NCBI GenBank assembly: GCA_019722365.1
Contig: JADFUC010001028.1
Span: 248,001 to 312,000, forward strand
Source: Lithospermum erythrorhizon
Lineage: Eukaryota > Streptophyta > Magnoliopsida > Boraginales > Boraginaceae
Direction of reading: 5' to 3'
DNA length: 64,000 nt
Part shown: positions 24,475-38,889 of the stretch, in pieces
Layout of the letters: each line of letters begins with the position of its first letter
Position numbering within the stretch: the first letter of the stretch is position 1
Made by a program: the position numbers and the translations under genes
The notes under the pieces: generated by a model
Databases searched by the model: none
Told to the model about the DNA's origin: nothing
What the model saw: only the letters and a program-made list of their open reading frames with translations

Positions 24475-25351
24475 ATAAGATGAGTTTCTAACTTGATGAA
24501 TTCAAGAAACTAAAATAGCAAATGCCTAAATAAATGAAGAAATGTGTGCACTCTAAAGATGATCAAATGATTAATTGCTAAAGATTTTCAAAGAATCTTG
24601 AATTCTTTTTTTTTGGATGATCAAATGAATAAATGGGGATGGTTTAGGAAGAATCTTGAAGAGAATACGTTGAGGATAGAAAAACAGAGGAAACAGAGTA
24701 GAATGTAGTGATTCGAAGTTAGAAGTTGTATATATAAGCTGGCGGTAAGTTTATGTTTAGATAGAGTGGAGAAAACTGTTGTGGTAAGACTTGAAATCTG
24801 TGAACTATGGAAGGGTTAAATGCATATGAATCCTCCCTTCAATTTTGAATAGTTGTAGTTTAAATATGTTGGGATTTGAATGTGAGTAGCTTATGTTTAG
24901 ACGTTCCAACAAATATAAAACTATTCACATAATATTATGAACAACTTTGGGGCATACATTTAGGCTATAATTATAGCATAAAGTTTAATAACGAGAGCAA
25001 TTCTTGTACTTCAAATTAAATCGGAGATTCCTACATGCATACTGCCATAAAAACGTCCATGAATTCTAATAAGAGATCAAGGATGGATAAGTGTTCCACA
25101 AAGAAACAAATGTTACATTTTGTGATATTCAATTCACTTTGACTGCTTTGAAAATCTTAAGATATCCAGATTCTAGATCTTTTATTTCAATAAATTCTAA
25201 TAACATTGTCCATTGTAATTTCAAATAAGCTAGCATTTTAATCAACGTTGAGGGTATCAACGTTGAGCGTATCAACATAAGCTAGCATTCTAATCATATG
25301 AACTAGTTCTCATAACATTATTTGTACTGGTGTTGTAATTTTTACAAAATT
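24475..25351. other. Spacer between C2H2 gene and DOG1-like gene
   Basis: AT-rich. It contains the upstream side of the zinc-finger gene (possible TATA box near 24730) and the 3' flank of the DOG1-like gene. A short motif AGCTAGCATT..TAATCA repeats near 25230 and 25275. No gene seen. Confidence 0.5.
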
Positions 25352-28300
25352 TTAAGTCCGGGATCTTCGGTCATAATCAACACCCCAATTTCGGACTCCA
25401 AATTGTAACTGAACAGCTGCAATCAAGAACTCCACAGCTTGGTATGGTGTCAACAACTCCACCAAGCTCTTCGCCGTCTTCAGCCGCAAATGGTCGGCTT
25501 TCTCCAATATCGCCACCAGCCTTTCCATCTTCCTCTCCACATCCATTCCCAATCCAACTAAATCACTTGTCCCATCCTGCAAATTAAATCAATATCAAGA
25601 AATTTGGAATGTATATATATTAATATATTGTAGTAGTCAGAGTACGTTATAATCCCTAGTAATGCTAAGCATAAATATATGAGCGGATTAGTTATTATAC
25701 AAAATCATAAACATTAGAATAATATCTTAGGGATATTATTTTAATATAACGTAAATAATATAATCTTGTTGTGGGTATATTCAATTGGAAAAATTTTGAT
25801 CTTAGTGCAACACACAGCCTCTTACGTGAGATATTGGATTCACGTCGTACAAATGCTGTAATCTCGTATTGAAGTGGTTTAAAGGAAAGCTCAAGTTCCC
25901 TGACCAGTTGAGACACATTAGCGATTTCTTAAATAAATATAGGCTCAGGGCATGGATAACGTAAGAAAGCCTTAAGTTTGAGGTTTCAAACTTTTGTTAT
26001 TTATTATAGCCATAATCCTAGCTAGTATCATTATTTATACTTCGTATTAATTAGTCAACCATGATTTGTAGCCAAAAGATTAGCTAGCAATTAATTATTA
26101 TTGTTGTATTCCATATGATGATGTCATCAATCAACAAATACTTCCTCCGACTCATGTTGTTTTTCTTGTTTTTAAAATAATTTACATTTTAATATTTTAA
26201 TCTTCATTTAATATTAATTAATAGTTCAAAAGTTACTTTTTTATTTTTGTAATTTACCTTTTATAATGAAAGGAAATAAATGATTGTCATGAAACTGAAA
26301 ACTTTATTAACTTATGAAAAAATTGGTTAGTGAGTGTGGTATATTTGAAACATATGGTATAAATAGTTAAATGGTTATATTATGAATAAAATAAAAATGG
26401 ATTAATCCACTTATAATAAGATAAAAGGATTGGATAGGAGGATTAAAAGGCAATTTTGTTTATTAAGATAAAGTATTAGTATTTGCATAAATCTGAAATA
26501 AGTTTTAAATCCCCAAGAAGGTTTATTTTCATAAATGTGAAAATGCCAAATGCAATTGAAAAACACTATTGTTAACTAAATAGCAATCATTAAATTGGAT
26601 TATATAAAGAATAACGATATCCTTAATTTAAAAGCTTTCACTAAAATCACACACGATGCAATTGATTTAAGGCAATTCCTTGGACAGTCGATAAAAAAAT
26701 AGTTAAGAATAATTAACATAGGGATGAGGCTTATCGTGTAATGCTATTCATCCTTAAATCTCATATTGAAAAACATAAAAAATTTCTGAAATATTAAACT
26801 CTCATAATGGTCCCACACATTTGTTGGACGGGACCATTTTTACAAAATATATTTGAGATAATTTTTAAAATGAACTAATCAACTATTAAAATATCACAAA
26901 TTCATTATTACATCATTCATAAAGTTATGTAGGTATAGTACAATTAAATAAATAAAGCCCCAATCTCCCAAATCGGGTTATACAATTTCGATCCTTTCTA
27001 AATGGTCATTACCCAAAATTTTGTCTCAAATTTACTATGATCACTTAATCATAATTAATTTCCTTAGGAAAAATATTTGCAGATGAATGATTTAATCAAT
27101 TCTTCCCAGACCCCTGAAACAACCACCAAAACCCACAAAATTTGTAAATAATAAAAAATTGAAATTTAGAAAATTTTGAGAAAATCTCATTAAAATGTGG
27201 TACAAACAAAGTTGGAAGAGATTGAAGAAAAAATGGAAAGACAACCAAACCCTGGTTTTTTTGACATTATAAATTAATTTATTTTTCTTGACCTAATAGC
27301 ATTCTTATTTGTGTTGAATCTTTGGTTTAACATCTTCCTATATTAGACTAGGTTTTATAATACTAATTGAATGAATTTTTTAGAAATTAAAATATTTTTG
27401 TTAAATTAATTATTTTGCATGTTATTTAATGTTTTGAGTTAAACATGAGTTTAGGCATGGTAAAATAGTTTCAAAGTGTAGTTTTGAAGCCAATTCATAA
27501 AATTAATAATAATTTAGTTTTGAATCAATTGATGGCGATAAACATTGAAAAGATTGAGTTTTTGGAATATAATGATCTTATGTGTTGGAATATTGTTGTT
27601 TAAACTATGCCCCATTTTGATTATTAGATCTTTAAAATATTGGATGTTTTGAATTGTCTTTAAAATATTATATTTAGTTTTGTTAAATAGGATACCAGCG
27701 CATATAAGATGGTGGAATTTCAATATAGGATACACGGATACTAAAGAACTAATAGTAGAATTCAGTTAATGTACCATTTGATGTAATGAATTGATAGATG
27801 GTTGAATATTATAATATTCAAATTGATATTGAAAAAGAACTAAGTGTGGTATTTCATAAAAGGGTCATGATCAGCATAGGCGGTGGATTTAGTTAATACC
27901 TTAACATTTTGTACATGTGCGATGGTGACAGTTTAGGCAGGGATAAGACGACGTGTGAAACCAATACATTTAGTCTACAAATTCTCTGAGAGATGGATGA
28001 AGGCAGAGCGAAATACGAAAATAAGGAGAAGTTGATGATAGTGACATCTGGGCAAATACATTTAATTATAAATTGACACTTGAGTCACGTAATACCGTAT
28101 TCTTATAAGTGATATCCATTATTATATGGAATACCTCGTACTAGTATGTGATGGTACATATATGTTTATATTGGTTAATGTACTTTTATTTTATGATTTA
28201 TTCTTTTCACGCATATCTTAGCACTATATTCTTTTATACCGTCTTTATATTTATTCATGTTACTAATAAAAATATCACGAACCAAAATCATGTATATTAG

Positions 28301-30104
28301 TTCAGGTATTTAATGATTTAGTAGAAATAATTCTTCATATTTGTTATGATGCGTGTCATATATTACTTATTAGATTTTGTAATACATGTTCATCGTATCA
28401 TTAATTTATCCGTGTCCATTGTCACACCACTTAAATAAGTATCTGGCCGGTAATTACATTTCATTATGTAAACAATAGAACAATGTACCTTTTTTGATTT
28501 TCAGAAGAAGTTTCTCCGTATATATTCGGTCAGTTTTTTGGGACCCGTGATGATGAATAATTAGAGTAAAATTATATTGAATGTTTTAAAAATTAAATTA
28601 TAGTCATCTAAACAAAAATTATAACCTAAAGAATTAAATAAAAAGCAATAAATCAAATAAAAGCCAGTGAAATAAAATTAGGCCCATAAATCGAATATAT
28701 TGTATATATTGTCGTCTTGCATAATTACTAGACGTGTGAACAACCTGCGTGGGTGGAAGACTTATTTTTCGAAAATGGAAAAAAATCAAAAATACCATAG
28801 AGAAGCGGATTTGTGGGATTCTGTGCATAAAATTAAATATCATGAAATACTATACGTTCTGAAAGAAAACCACCGGCCATGATAAAAAAAAAAGTCCTTA
28901 TGTTCTATATTATTATATATTATTATCTACGGAGATAGAAATAATACAAATATCTTGTTACTACATATATGATTAAACTCTATATATATAAATAACTTAA
29001 AACATTAAAATATTTTAATTTAAAGAAGAAAGAAATTTCTCATATATTTAGGCCAATTTTTGGATCGTAATGATGAATAATTAGAGTAAATTATATTGAA
29101 TGTTTTAAAAATTAAATTATAAATCATCTATATAAAACTATAACTAAAAAGAATGAAATAAAATAATAAAGATAAAAAGTTAAAAATGAATTGTTGTAAA
29201 ATTAGGCAGCAAATCCGAAAAATATATTATGCATCACACAATTATAAGGCGTGTGAACAATTAATCGATGTGAAGGCTTTTTAGAAAATGATAAAAAATC
29301 AAAAATGACAATTACACGAAAATCACTCTTCGATGCCATCCATTTATCATTATCAAAAGAATGATTGATGACCAAGATTAGGTGCTTACATTATAAGCAC
29401 CAATTTATAAGCCTCTAAAAAAATACTCTAATCCTCGATCTTTTAAAACTCTCGTCTTATCAAATTAATTTTTAAAAAATGAAAAAAAATTATGTTTATG
29501 AGATAATTTTATTTTAAATTAGATATAAAAATAAATTTTAATATTAATTAAAAGGGGCTCAGGGATGGAGGGAGTATATATATAAGTTAGTACTTGTATC
29601 ATATATCACATCATAGGGCATAACAATAATTAAACACAAAATTTGCACCAAAACAATGTTGCATGCCTGCCACTTGGCAAGTTCAGCACTTATCGCATTC
29701 TCTTCTTGAACAGTCTCACACTGAAGCTCACTTACTCGCCGGAATTGCGCAGGCGACAAGTCCCCGAGGTCACCGGACCGGTGACCCCTTAAGATATCAA
29801 CAATTTGTGTCTCAAACCTCAAGCTAGCTTCTGTATACACCAAATGAAAAGCGGTGGTTGGCCTCCACCCAGCTATCCAATGGAGTGACCGCTCTAGAGT
29901 GGTGCACCACGTTGCAGCAAACACCGCCAAGACATCGTTCTTGGCGGCGTTTGCCTTCACCCTGTAGTATTCAACATAGTGGTCCATCACCTTATTGACT
30001 AGGTGGTTTAATTCTTCATCTTTTGAGGGTGTTGATTCACATAGTTGGTGGATTAGTTTGTGGAGTTGTTCGTTCCATTTTTGGTAGAAGTTGTGGAAGT
30101 TCAT
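25352..30104 (-). CDS. DOG1 domain protein (DELAY OF GERMINATION 1-like), two exons
   Basis: Exon 1 (29667-30104) encodes 146 residues from MNFHNFYQKWNEQLHKLIHQ, and exon 2 (25352-25576) adds 74, giving about 220 residues, the family's usual size. Family landmarks are YYRVKANAAKNDVLAVFAAT, TLERSLHWIAGWRPTTAFHL, DLGDLSPAQFRRVSELQCET and, in exon 2, KADHLRLKTAKSLVELLTPY QAVEFLIAA. There is no bZIP region, so it is a DOG1-like protein rather than a TGA factor. DOG1 itself sets seed dormancy through heme binding and PP2C phosphatases; paralogues differ. The intron is about 4.1 kb. The best join (AKWQ to DGTSDLV) uses a GC donor (CAG then GCATGC); a GT donor 24 nt downstream would add eight residues (ACNIVL-type). 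The acceptor is TTTGCAG. Start and stop are clear. Confidence 0.88.
28504..29310. repeat. Direct duplication (~290 bp, two copies) in the DOG1-like intron
   Basis: 28504-28795 and 29023-29310 are diverged direct copies. Both have GATGATGAATAATTAGAGTA, TATTGAATGTTTTAAAAATT, AAAATTAGGC and GTGTGAACAA in the same order. The offset is about 518 bp. The rest of the intron (25577-28500) is AT-rich with no clear gene; an imperfect inverted repeat around GGTCCCACA..GGGACCA lies near 26813. Confidence 0.75.
29564..29580. mobile_element. Stowaway-like MITE terminus
   Basis: GATGGAGGGAGTATATA is the typical right terminus of a Stowaway element. No matching left end was found nearby, so it is a fragment within the intron close to exon 1. 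Confidence 0.3.
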
Positions 30105-30525
30105 CTTCTTGGGCTTTTTTTAGTTATGGAGAACGAATAAATGATGGTATATAGGGTTTTGAGATGGTGAGGGGTTTATTGAGGCACTTGGAAGGTGATT
30201 TTTATATGCAATATTTGTATTAGTCATCTAGTCTATTTGAGAATTGAAGCCGTGTGTCATATGGGTGTATGCCGACTTGGATTGCTATTATTGGCTGATT
30301 TTGAACTTTTATTATAGTATGCCATTTGTTTTAATTTGAATTATCATGTTATTTTATCGATCAAGAAATCCTTAATTTCTGTTTTTAAAATTTGCTCCTG
30401 TGTTGTAAATAGAATTATGCAGGAAAGGTAGAGGCACAAGATTTATTCATGTTATTTATTTTGAATTTTTAGGCACATATATACTTTGGCAGTCTCTAAG
30501 ACTGTTAATGGATGTATCTAGGCAA
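30105..30525. other. Upstream region of the DOG1-like gene
   Basis: This is the presumed promoter and 5' UTR side of the minus-strand DOG1-like gene. It is AT-rich. No clear cis element is claimed. Confidence 0.4.
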
Positions 30526-32410
30526 TTATGTAAATCTGAGAAAATAAGAGGCAGGAGATTTAACATCTCTAATAATGTGTTAGGACTAATCCACAGGTAG
30601 AGCCATTCGAAATTTCACTACAATGGGGAAAAAAGATTACAAGATTTAATTGAAATAGTTGAAGTAATCTTCTTAAGAGTCTTATAAGCACCAGTATTTG
30701 ATACGAGGAAACTTTTATATACATATGCCATATATATAGGCCGGTTCAAGATTAGAAGTCAACCCGATTGGGCCCTTCCCAAAAGATTATGAATGAAGAG
30801 GCGAATAAAATGAGCTGGGAGGCCGATAAGGAGGCTCGAAAATTGAGCTCAGTTGAAAAAGCTTGAAGTAGAAAACCAACTACATTGAAGAAGAAGAAGA
30901 CCGTTAATACAATAACGGCTTGATTCGACACCATTAAGGGGGTAATTAAGGCCATTATTACCTGATCATTACGACATAATGGCTTGAGCAAATCATTAAT
31001 CCAGACTTAAAGGGCCTTGAGGCTCGACAAAATGCTTGTTCGACAGTATAAAGGGCCCAAGCAGGAAATCAGAAGTAAGTTGGCTTTGATCTGCAAATAC
31101 TCTTTCTTGAAAACTAAACTCTCTTGTCATTCTTGACTTGATGGTGGGTGTTTCGGCGAGCAACGATCTTTCATTTGTAGGAGAGAGATCCGGCGGAAGC
31201 GTATCAAACACGACTTTGGAGGCGTTGTGATCGTACAAATCTTTGAATCGGACGAGACCGCGACCTGCGCTTAACTGCCAGAAGCTGAAACTCTCATCTT
31301 ATCCGCTGACTCGGAGATACCGATTCCTCGTCAAGTAAACATGTCTAACCTCTCGATATAAACCTCACCATTGTATGTCCTACTCATCGGTGATCTAACC
31401 ATCTTATGAAGCGAAAAACAGGCCATGAAACACAAAACCACCTTCAATCTCATGTCAAAGAGCACTTTCATTCGGGGCCACGGTACATCTCGGAGATCGA
31501 GACCGCATGGTGTCGGATGTGTGACTCTCAGCAATCAAAGCCATGTCTCTTAATGCATACACGTATGCAGTATGCGGTGCCACTTTCAGAGACTCCCTTT
31601 CTCACGCGGTCTATCACCACTAGTGTTAGCAACATTGCACCAAAGCAGTCCGCTGAGTGCTAGAATACAGCCTAACTAATACACAAATTCCTATTATGGG
31701 TGAGATCCTTCTTCTAGGAACAATAGTCTTTTACCATTTGTGCAGACTCCCTAAAATTCTCATATGACATAGGTAAGAGGCTAAAATATCAAGCGGCATC
31801 CTCGTCCTTAATGTCTTTAATATCTATATTCACGCCAAATCAAGTAATATCACATTAGATGATCTAGAGTATGATTCTTGAAGTCTTGTCTTCTACATTC
31901 TTGGCCGAACATACGTTGCTTCATGACAACTTATTGAATTGACTTGATATATGGACTCTGACTTGGTCGGCCGGCAGTATCCTCCTCCGAAACCTGCGTG
32001 ATAACACCGTCGTCAAAGAAAAGTCAACGTCGGTGCTTTCTCCTCTAGACGAGCCATATTATTAGGTGGCGGTGTTGGTGGTTATGGGAGAACCAGGCCT
32101 CTCGTTTTGATGGCATGCACTTGATTTTGGAGAATGAAACCGTTTCTCCACGATAAACCTCTCTGATTTTAATACTTACTTCGTCTTCTTGAGATCTGGA
32201 TACATTTCGTCTGGGTTATTCTCACTTGGATCTGTCTGAGCCGAAATTCGTAAAATACAAAAAAATAAAGAGGCAGAGATTTGCGTGATATCCTAACGAT
32301 GTGTGAGGACTAATCATGAAATAGAATGCAGAAATTTCATAATAGGAAGAAACAATTTACAATTTGGTAAAGAATACTACGAAGATCAGTATTTGATACG
32401 ATAAATAACA
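30526..32410 (+). mobile_element. LTR-retroelement fragment with flanking direct repeats
   Basis: 30526-30710 and 32255-32405 are diverged direct repeats (AAGAGGCAG, AGATTT, TGTGNTAGGACTAAT, GAAATTTCA, CAGTATTTGATACGA in order), as expected for LTR parts. Between them, 30740-31290 itself looks like a Gypsy-type LTR or leader on the plus strand: CAGTATAAAGGGCCC at about 31037 as a possible TATA region, then CTCTCTTGTCATTCTTGACT. No pol domain is visible. This may be two nested remnants. Family not determined. Confidence 0.5.
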
Positions 32411-35400
32411 TATCGTGAACATAGAAATAATATTTCTAGTCTTCCGATGTAGGAGATCAAGTCATTTCCAACAAGATTATATATCAGGTTCTATTTTGTT
32501 TCTATATTTCATCCTTGTTTTTGCTTCATACAGAAAAAGGCCCACACTCCACACTCTCTTTCACCTCCCCTTTCATCTGTTTCACCTTTTGATTAACCAT
32601 CACCATTGCCCAATCAACACCACACTTATTTAATCCGTCTTATAAAAAATAGATCAATTTTACTTAAATTTGTTTGATAAATTTGATTTTAGTTATTATT
32701 CCTTGAATATCAGTGAGCTGGCTCGAGGCTCTGTTTAGGACATAGCTCAGCTTGAATTCAATTATGAGCTTCGAGCAGAAGCCTTGACCGGTGACCAGCC
32801 AAAACTACGTTTCAGACTTAGCTCGGCTCAGATAGTCGCCCACCAGTGCTCATTTTTCTTCAAGTTAGGCTCACCTGCTCCAAGTATTTTAACTCTAGTT
32901 GTACCATAAATATTCCACACATTTACTTTGCGATCAAAATTAACAAAGCTTATACACGTATGTCTTGGTAATTAATTGTGATCGGGTGAGGGATTCTATG
33001 TCCATTTCAGACCTTGTAGATTACTCCACTATCAATAATGTTTTCCATCATGTACAGAGTCATGGTATTTATAAATAATGAAATATGATATACACATCCA
33101 AAATAAATGTGCAATCTTTTGTAAAATAAAGGACATGGAGTGGGAACAACAAAAGGGGTAGAAGATACCCAATGAATGTCGAAAGATGCCCTGAAGGCAT
33201 TATTACGTTCACATGATGGGACCTTTTCGACTTTGAAAAGTTCTTCTATTGAGGGGTTATATGTAAGGAAGCAACTAGCGAGGAACACTAATTGGGTAGG
33301 AGAGATATCTAGCATTGGGATTGAGGATATCTCAAGAAAACGACATTTTTTTTCTTCAAAATATAACATCTTATTGAATTCAGAGAGTTGGATTTGAAAA
33401 AAATGCGACCGCATCAAATAGGCTAGTCTGTTAGCTAAATGAATTTTGGAGCAGCTTAAGTCAAAGTCTGAGTAAAAACCCAATCAAGTGGAATGAGTTT
33501 ACTTTATTCACTAAAATCTAGATCCCAACACTAGTTGTGTCTAAGGGCAGTCGGACCTTAAAGTTGAACCGGCCCAGCAAATCATAGATGTTAGAGACCT
33601 TGGAGGCCTTAATGAGGCAAGCAGGGCCAATAGATTAAAAAGGTATTAGGCCCTATTAGGTTTGAGTCTCATGTGTTAAGGGCAGAGGCATTGATCTTGT
33701 TTAGATGATGGGTGCCGTTTATAGACTATAATTTTTTTCTTTAACGTCCTACGTTTATATTTGATGCACCATTTATTACCTTAAAATTTTTGAACAATGA
33801 TGATCTAAATTGAACAAATAACATTTCTATGTGAAATAACATTTATTAAACTAGTTCCGCGAAATAGGTAGTTGAATCATGTCTTTTCTGGTAACCATTA
33901 GTACATTCAAAGCGGACAACGAATACAGAGTAAATGATTCTTTCAATCATTTCATGTGAAACAGAAAGTTACAAAGATCACGCTCTGTATATTGTGACGT
34001 TCCACAGAGGTCAGGCCGCCCCGTCAATTGAAATGAAAACACGATGATGTCAGACTTAATTAAGCATCCTCCGACCTAACCTTTATTTTGTTTTGCCTCA
34101 TGAGCTAGGTCGTCCATATCTAACTTCTCTGTTTCGCATTACAAAGGTTGACACCTTGAACAAGATGAGAGGTAGCCCGATCCTTTCGGTAATGGATACA
34201 TGATAACAGCAGAAACCTCTTTTACGACACTCCTCTATAATTCTTTCTAAGAGCATGAGACAATATAAGCAATTGTAATTGTTGTAAGTTGATACTTTTA
34301 AACTTGATTGTGCGTGAAAATGGTACATTTATGAAATCGAAAAAGTTTTCTCCGTAATTTTACTTTATAAGCGATTTTAGCGGTGTATGACGTTGCGGTA
34401 ATTATGGCGGCTGATTAGCGACTGTTGTCTTCATAGTAGCATTGCCACGATAGTTTTCAATGACTACTTTTATGATCACTGCATTAATTCGTATGAAGCA
34501 GTTTCCTGTTTAAATCAACTGACTAGTTACTAACTATAGTATCTTAAACATTAAATAAAATTCTTTATATTTGTCTCTACTTTTATGAACTTTATGATCA
34601 TATGTTATGATTATATTCTGGTTTTTCTACTATAGCGTGGTACCGTTTAGTTGAAACATTGCAACATCTAGGATATGAATTAATTATGTGCGTGGTACTA
34701 TCTATGAAGCAGTATCCGTTAATAGGGGAGCCTAAGGGGTCTCAGGCCGGGTCGGGCAAATTTTCACGAATATGGTGGGCTCGAACCGGGCCGGGGCTAA
34801 AACCCCAATCAGTAAGCCCGTCAGTCTGACTAACAACGGACGGGGCAGTTCAGACCTAATGGTTAGGGCAGAATTCAAACAAATGATGGGTCGGGTTGAG
34901 GATTTGAATTTGGAATGAACTCAAGTTGGAAGGCCTTAAAAGCAGATTTAGAGTTGTTCGAAACAAAAATTGAAAAAGACTCAACTTAGAATTCCCCAAA
35001 AAATGATGCGAATCCACGGCATTTAGAATCAGCTCTTCTTATATATGTTCATGATTGGGTTGAGAGTTTTTCTAATTTAGTTCTGAACTTCATAAATGAC
35101 TTTTGTGCTATAGTTTTTTCCTTGAATTCTTGGGTATTATTAAACTATGAACATATATGAGCATAAAATTAACTAGGTTTATGTTTCTTAGTGATTGATT
35201 TTGAATAAATTATTTATCGAGAACTCTATCGAATTTTGATCTATCTGATCCGGGTAAAAAGCATAAGATTACAATCATAGTAAAAGTAATAATTAAAGTA
35301 TTTTTTTTTTTTCCAATCATATAGTAAAAGTAATAATTATTCAAACAAAATAGAAACCCAAATAGATTACACGAAAAGAAAGATAGATATGATCCCCAAT

Positions 35401-38400
35401 AATGTCAAGCACGTAAGTTATAACCTGACCAATGAAAGCGATTGGAATAAGATGCTTAGATCATTTGGTGATTATTACTCTGTTTTGGGTAACGTCAAAT
35501 ATTTGGAGGCGAAGAAGATCGGGTTGTTAGGAAGAAGTACAAGTCGATCGAGTTGACTTGGACATTTTGAGCGGTTAAAATGGAGTTTTTACATGATTCT
35601 TTTAGGCCTACTAATATCCATTTACTTGGTTTTGGGTCCCTCAGCTCTAAGAACTAATTGTGTATTCTTGAATAAGAGAGTTAGGGTTGAATAGCTTGGG
35701 CTTGTTATTCTATTAACACAGAAGTGTGTGAGCTAAGTTGTATTATTTTATTCTCTGTTCTTACGAGTTAAGCAAGTCATTGGCTTTCACTTGAAGTTTG
35801 TAATATGTTCCTCCATTATAGTGAGGAAATACGTTGCATTGGCTTTTATGATGGATTAATCTAACATGATAATTACAGGGATACCCCATTAAATCTGTCT
35901 TTATTTTGAAGTACTTTCATGAATTAACATGCTTGAATTCGCTTATTTATGCTGTATAACATAGCAAACACACTTCACTTGATTATAATAGCTAAAAATG
36001 TGAAATTTTGTCTCCATAATTGTCAAAGTGTTGCTAGTTAAAGTGGCCATAGTTCCTATAATACTCCATTTGGATACTTGGTATGTGATTATCAATTATT
36101 GGGACAAAACTATAACATTGTGTTATGAACTAGTGTCACTTTTCATTTATTAAAGGGTTAAAACTTCTTTAAGTCAATGTTAGATCCATTAGTGCAATTT
36201 CCTCGACAAGCAAGGCTTTTTATTTGTTCAATCTTGAATTGACATATTTTATTGATATTGTAATTATTATTTATGTGTTTCACCGAAATCTAACTGCCGA
36301 GGTTCTCTTATTTAGTTCAGCTTGCCCATTTGATGCATGGTGAGGATGAGTCTCTTGTGTACAAGAAGCTCAACATTTGAAGGGGGTGTGAGGATCGCCA
36401 ACAACTCTATAGTTTGAGTCTCTCGGTGATCGGCGCGATATCTATCCTGCCCGAGCAACCCGTATGAGCAACCATGCTTATCGTAGTACTTGCATTGTTA
36501 TGTTTAATATTGGTAATTTCATTAGATCTTTTTTGCAAATGGTATATGCAATATCATCTGTCATGGTGATGGAAACCTGGAAATTGACAGGGACCAACTT
36601 ATAACATGAAGTTTCGAATTTAATTATTGCGATCGAAGAGGTAGGGTTCCAAACACACCAGATTTGAATCTATGATCAATTGCAAATATGCCATACACTA
36701 ATCACCAAGAGTTGCAGCCAGCCAGTCCAAACTTAATACAAACAAAATAGATTTGTTGAATAAGATAATAATTATTAGGTGTATTTTTGTATTATTATTT
36801 ATTCCCATAATATAGATATAGAACTGTTAGGTTAATAAATGTATATATTGTGTACAACATTATTTGGAATACAAGAGTCATTATTCTTTTAGCATTAGTA
36901 TCGAGCGAAAAAGCAAAACACAGCCTGTTCCCAAATACAAAAATCGATAAGCCGCGTGACCCGACACCCGACCGATTCCGATGGCTTAACACATACCTCG
37001 GGCCGAGACAAATATTCGCCGGCTTGACGTATCAACCCACACACACCGGCAGGCCCACATATAGCCGGGATGATGAAAATTATTTGCCAATCGACCCACC
37101 GTCTCACATATACAGAGATGTGACAATCGGGTAATATGACTGAATGCGATTGAAACTTTCCTTCACAGCAATTATGAACAATGAAACAAACGTTAAATCG
37201 TTTGTTCTACAAGTGAGCGAAATTTGGATTTATTGATAATGCTTATTCATGGCTTACCTGAAACCCGGTACATGCTGCGATTGGGATCTAGGTTAGGTCG
37301 ACTTTGGTGCAATGGATTATAAACATGATTCTCATAAGGCTATGATTCGTATTTTTGAGGGCGAAAGCAGGTTGTGGGATTTATTAGAGGCGGTTCTGAT
37401 CGATGTGGACAAAAAGCGCCAAACATGAATTGGCGACAATTATGCAGCACAACAGACATCTATGATTTGTCGACTTTTTTGGGAGGCTGAAGCTTCTATG
37501 GGATGGGCTTGGCAATGCAGTCCGGTCCACCACTATGTTTGTGGAATGAGTAGAGGAATTTATGAAACAAACGTGATGAGGAAAAGTTTCATGATTTTAT
37601 AGGATCGATCAAGAGGGGAATTTGGGCATCTCCGTTCTACCATTTGTTAAAGCGAGATCGTTGCCTACTGGATGAGGCATCTGAAAAGCGGCCCAATCAG
37701 AGAGCAACTTGAAGCCGCGATCATGCTGGTGCCGCGTGATCGGCAGTAATGACGCCCGCGGTTAAACTCCGCTGTAAAATCGTCGAATATAAATCTCGGT
37801 TTCTTCGATGTAACTTGTACGCTTTTGTAATGAGTGGGTCATGAAGAATGGGCTTGTTTTGGCAAGCAGTTTGCTTGAATTAATTCAAGTGATAGGCAAA
37901 ATTAGAGCAAAAATTAAACCAGGCATTAGGCGGGTTCGGTAGACAAATTTTATTAATGTCGGATATTGAAAAACAATATGGATAATCTTTTGAGTAATAT
38001 ATTTGAATTTTAAATTCAAAGTATTTTCTGTCTGTCGAACGCGTCTAATTCGAATGGTGGGGCCAGATTATATCATCTATATAGTAGAATAGGTAATTAA
38101 AGAAGTTACATTGAAGCCTATGTTCCCAATCTCATAATTATAGGAGAAATTATAATTATTTAATTTTCATGAATAGTTTCTATAATAACTATCCATTAAG
38201 TAGCATCTTTATAATCATCAATAAAAATTAAAAAAATTTCTTTTAATTTTCCACTTTTTGTGAGATAAAAGTCTCAAAATATTAAATTAATATGAGTTTG
38301 TTCATTCCTTATTTAGTGATTTTTATGATGCACATATTTTTTTTTTGTAATTTACAAAGAATGTTTTATCAACATAAATTCATGTAAAATTAACGGAAAA

Positions 38401-38880
38401 TCATGTACTATGAAAGTGATAAATGAATCCGTACATCCGTAATGAAAGAGTTCGCACGACTTGCACATACAAAGAGCTAGGAGTAGATTACTCTCTTTTA
38501 ATAAGACAATTAATATTTTACACTTGATGGTTCTCTGTTTTAAACTCAAATATAGACATGATATTAAAACCCCAACAATCGCTCAACCAAGTGAACCAAC
38601 GAAGGGTACATAATCATACGTTAAATTCCCTAATTCAATAATTATATTCTATGAAAAAATACATTTAATCGTGCTTTATTGTATAAGATGGTTCAATCAT
38701 AATTAATTAAGCTTGATACCAATAGTAATTTATTTGTATCATTTTGTAATTAATTCTAACATAATGTATTAATATTGAAATATTTTTAAACTTAATTAGT
38801 CTAAAATTATGAAGGGTAATATTATCACAAAAAATTTATCGATTGCGAGTAAATTTTTTTTTACCATTGTACGTATTAGT
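32411..38880. other. Gene-free region with degraded repeats
   Basis: No supported gene. GC-richer islands stand out: 32700-32890 (repeated AGCTCGGCTCA-type words), 34715-34870 (GGGCCGGGGC-type words), and 36340-37860. The last includes a TATAAATCTCGG near 37789 followed by TTCTTCGATGTAACTTGTAC, LTR-like. 35272-35340 holds a duplicated ATAGTAAAAGTAATAATTA either side of a T run. These look like transposon debris, but no domain could be read. Confidence 0.4.
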
Positions 38881-38889
38881 ATTCAGAAC

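Noticed and set aside
36850..37134. 94-residue plus-strand frame (MYNIIWNTRVIILL start)
   Set aside because: No recognisable domain, overlapped by a similar frame on the other strand, and placed in repeat-like DNA.
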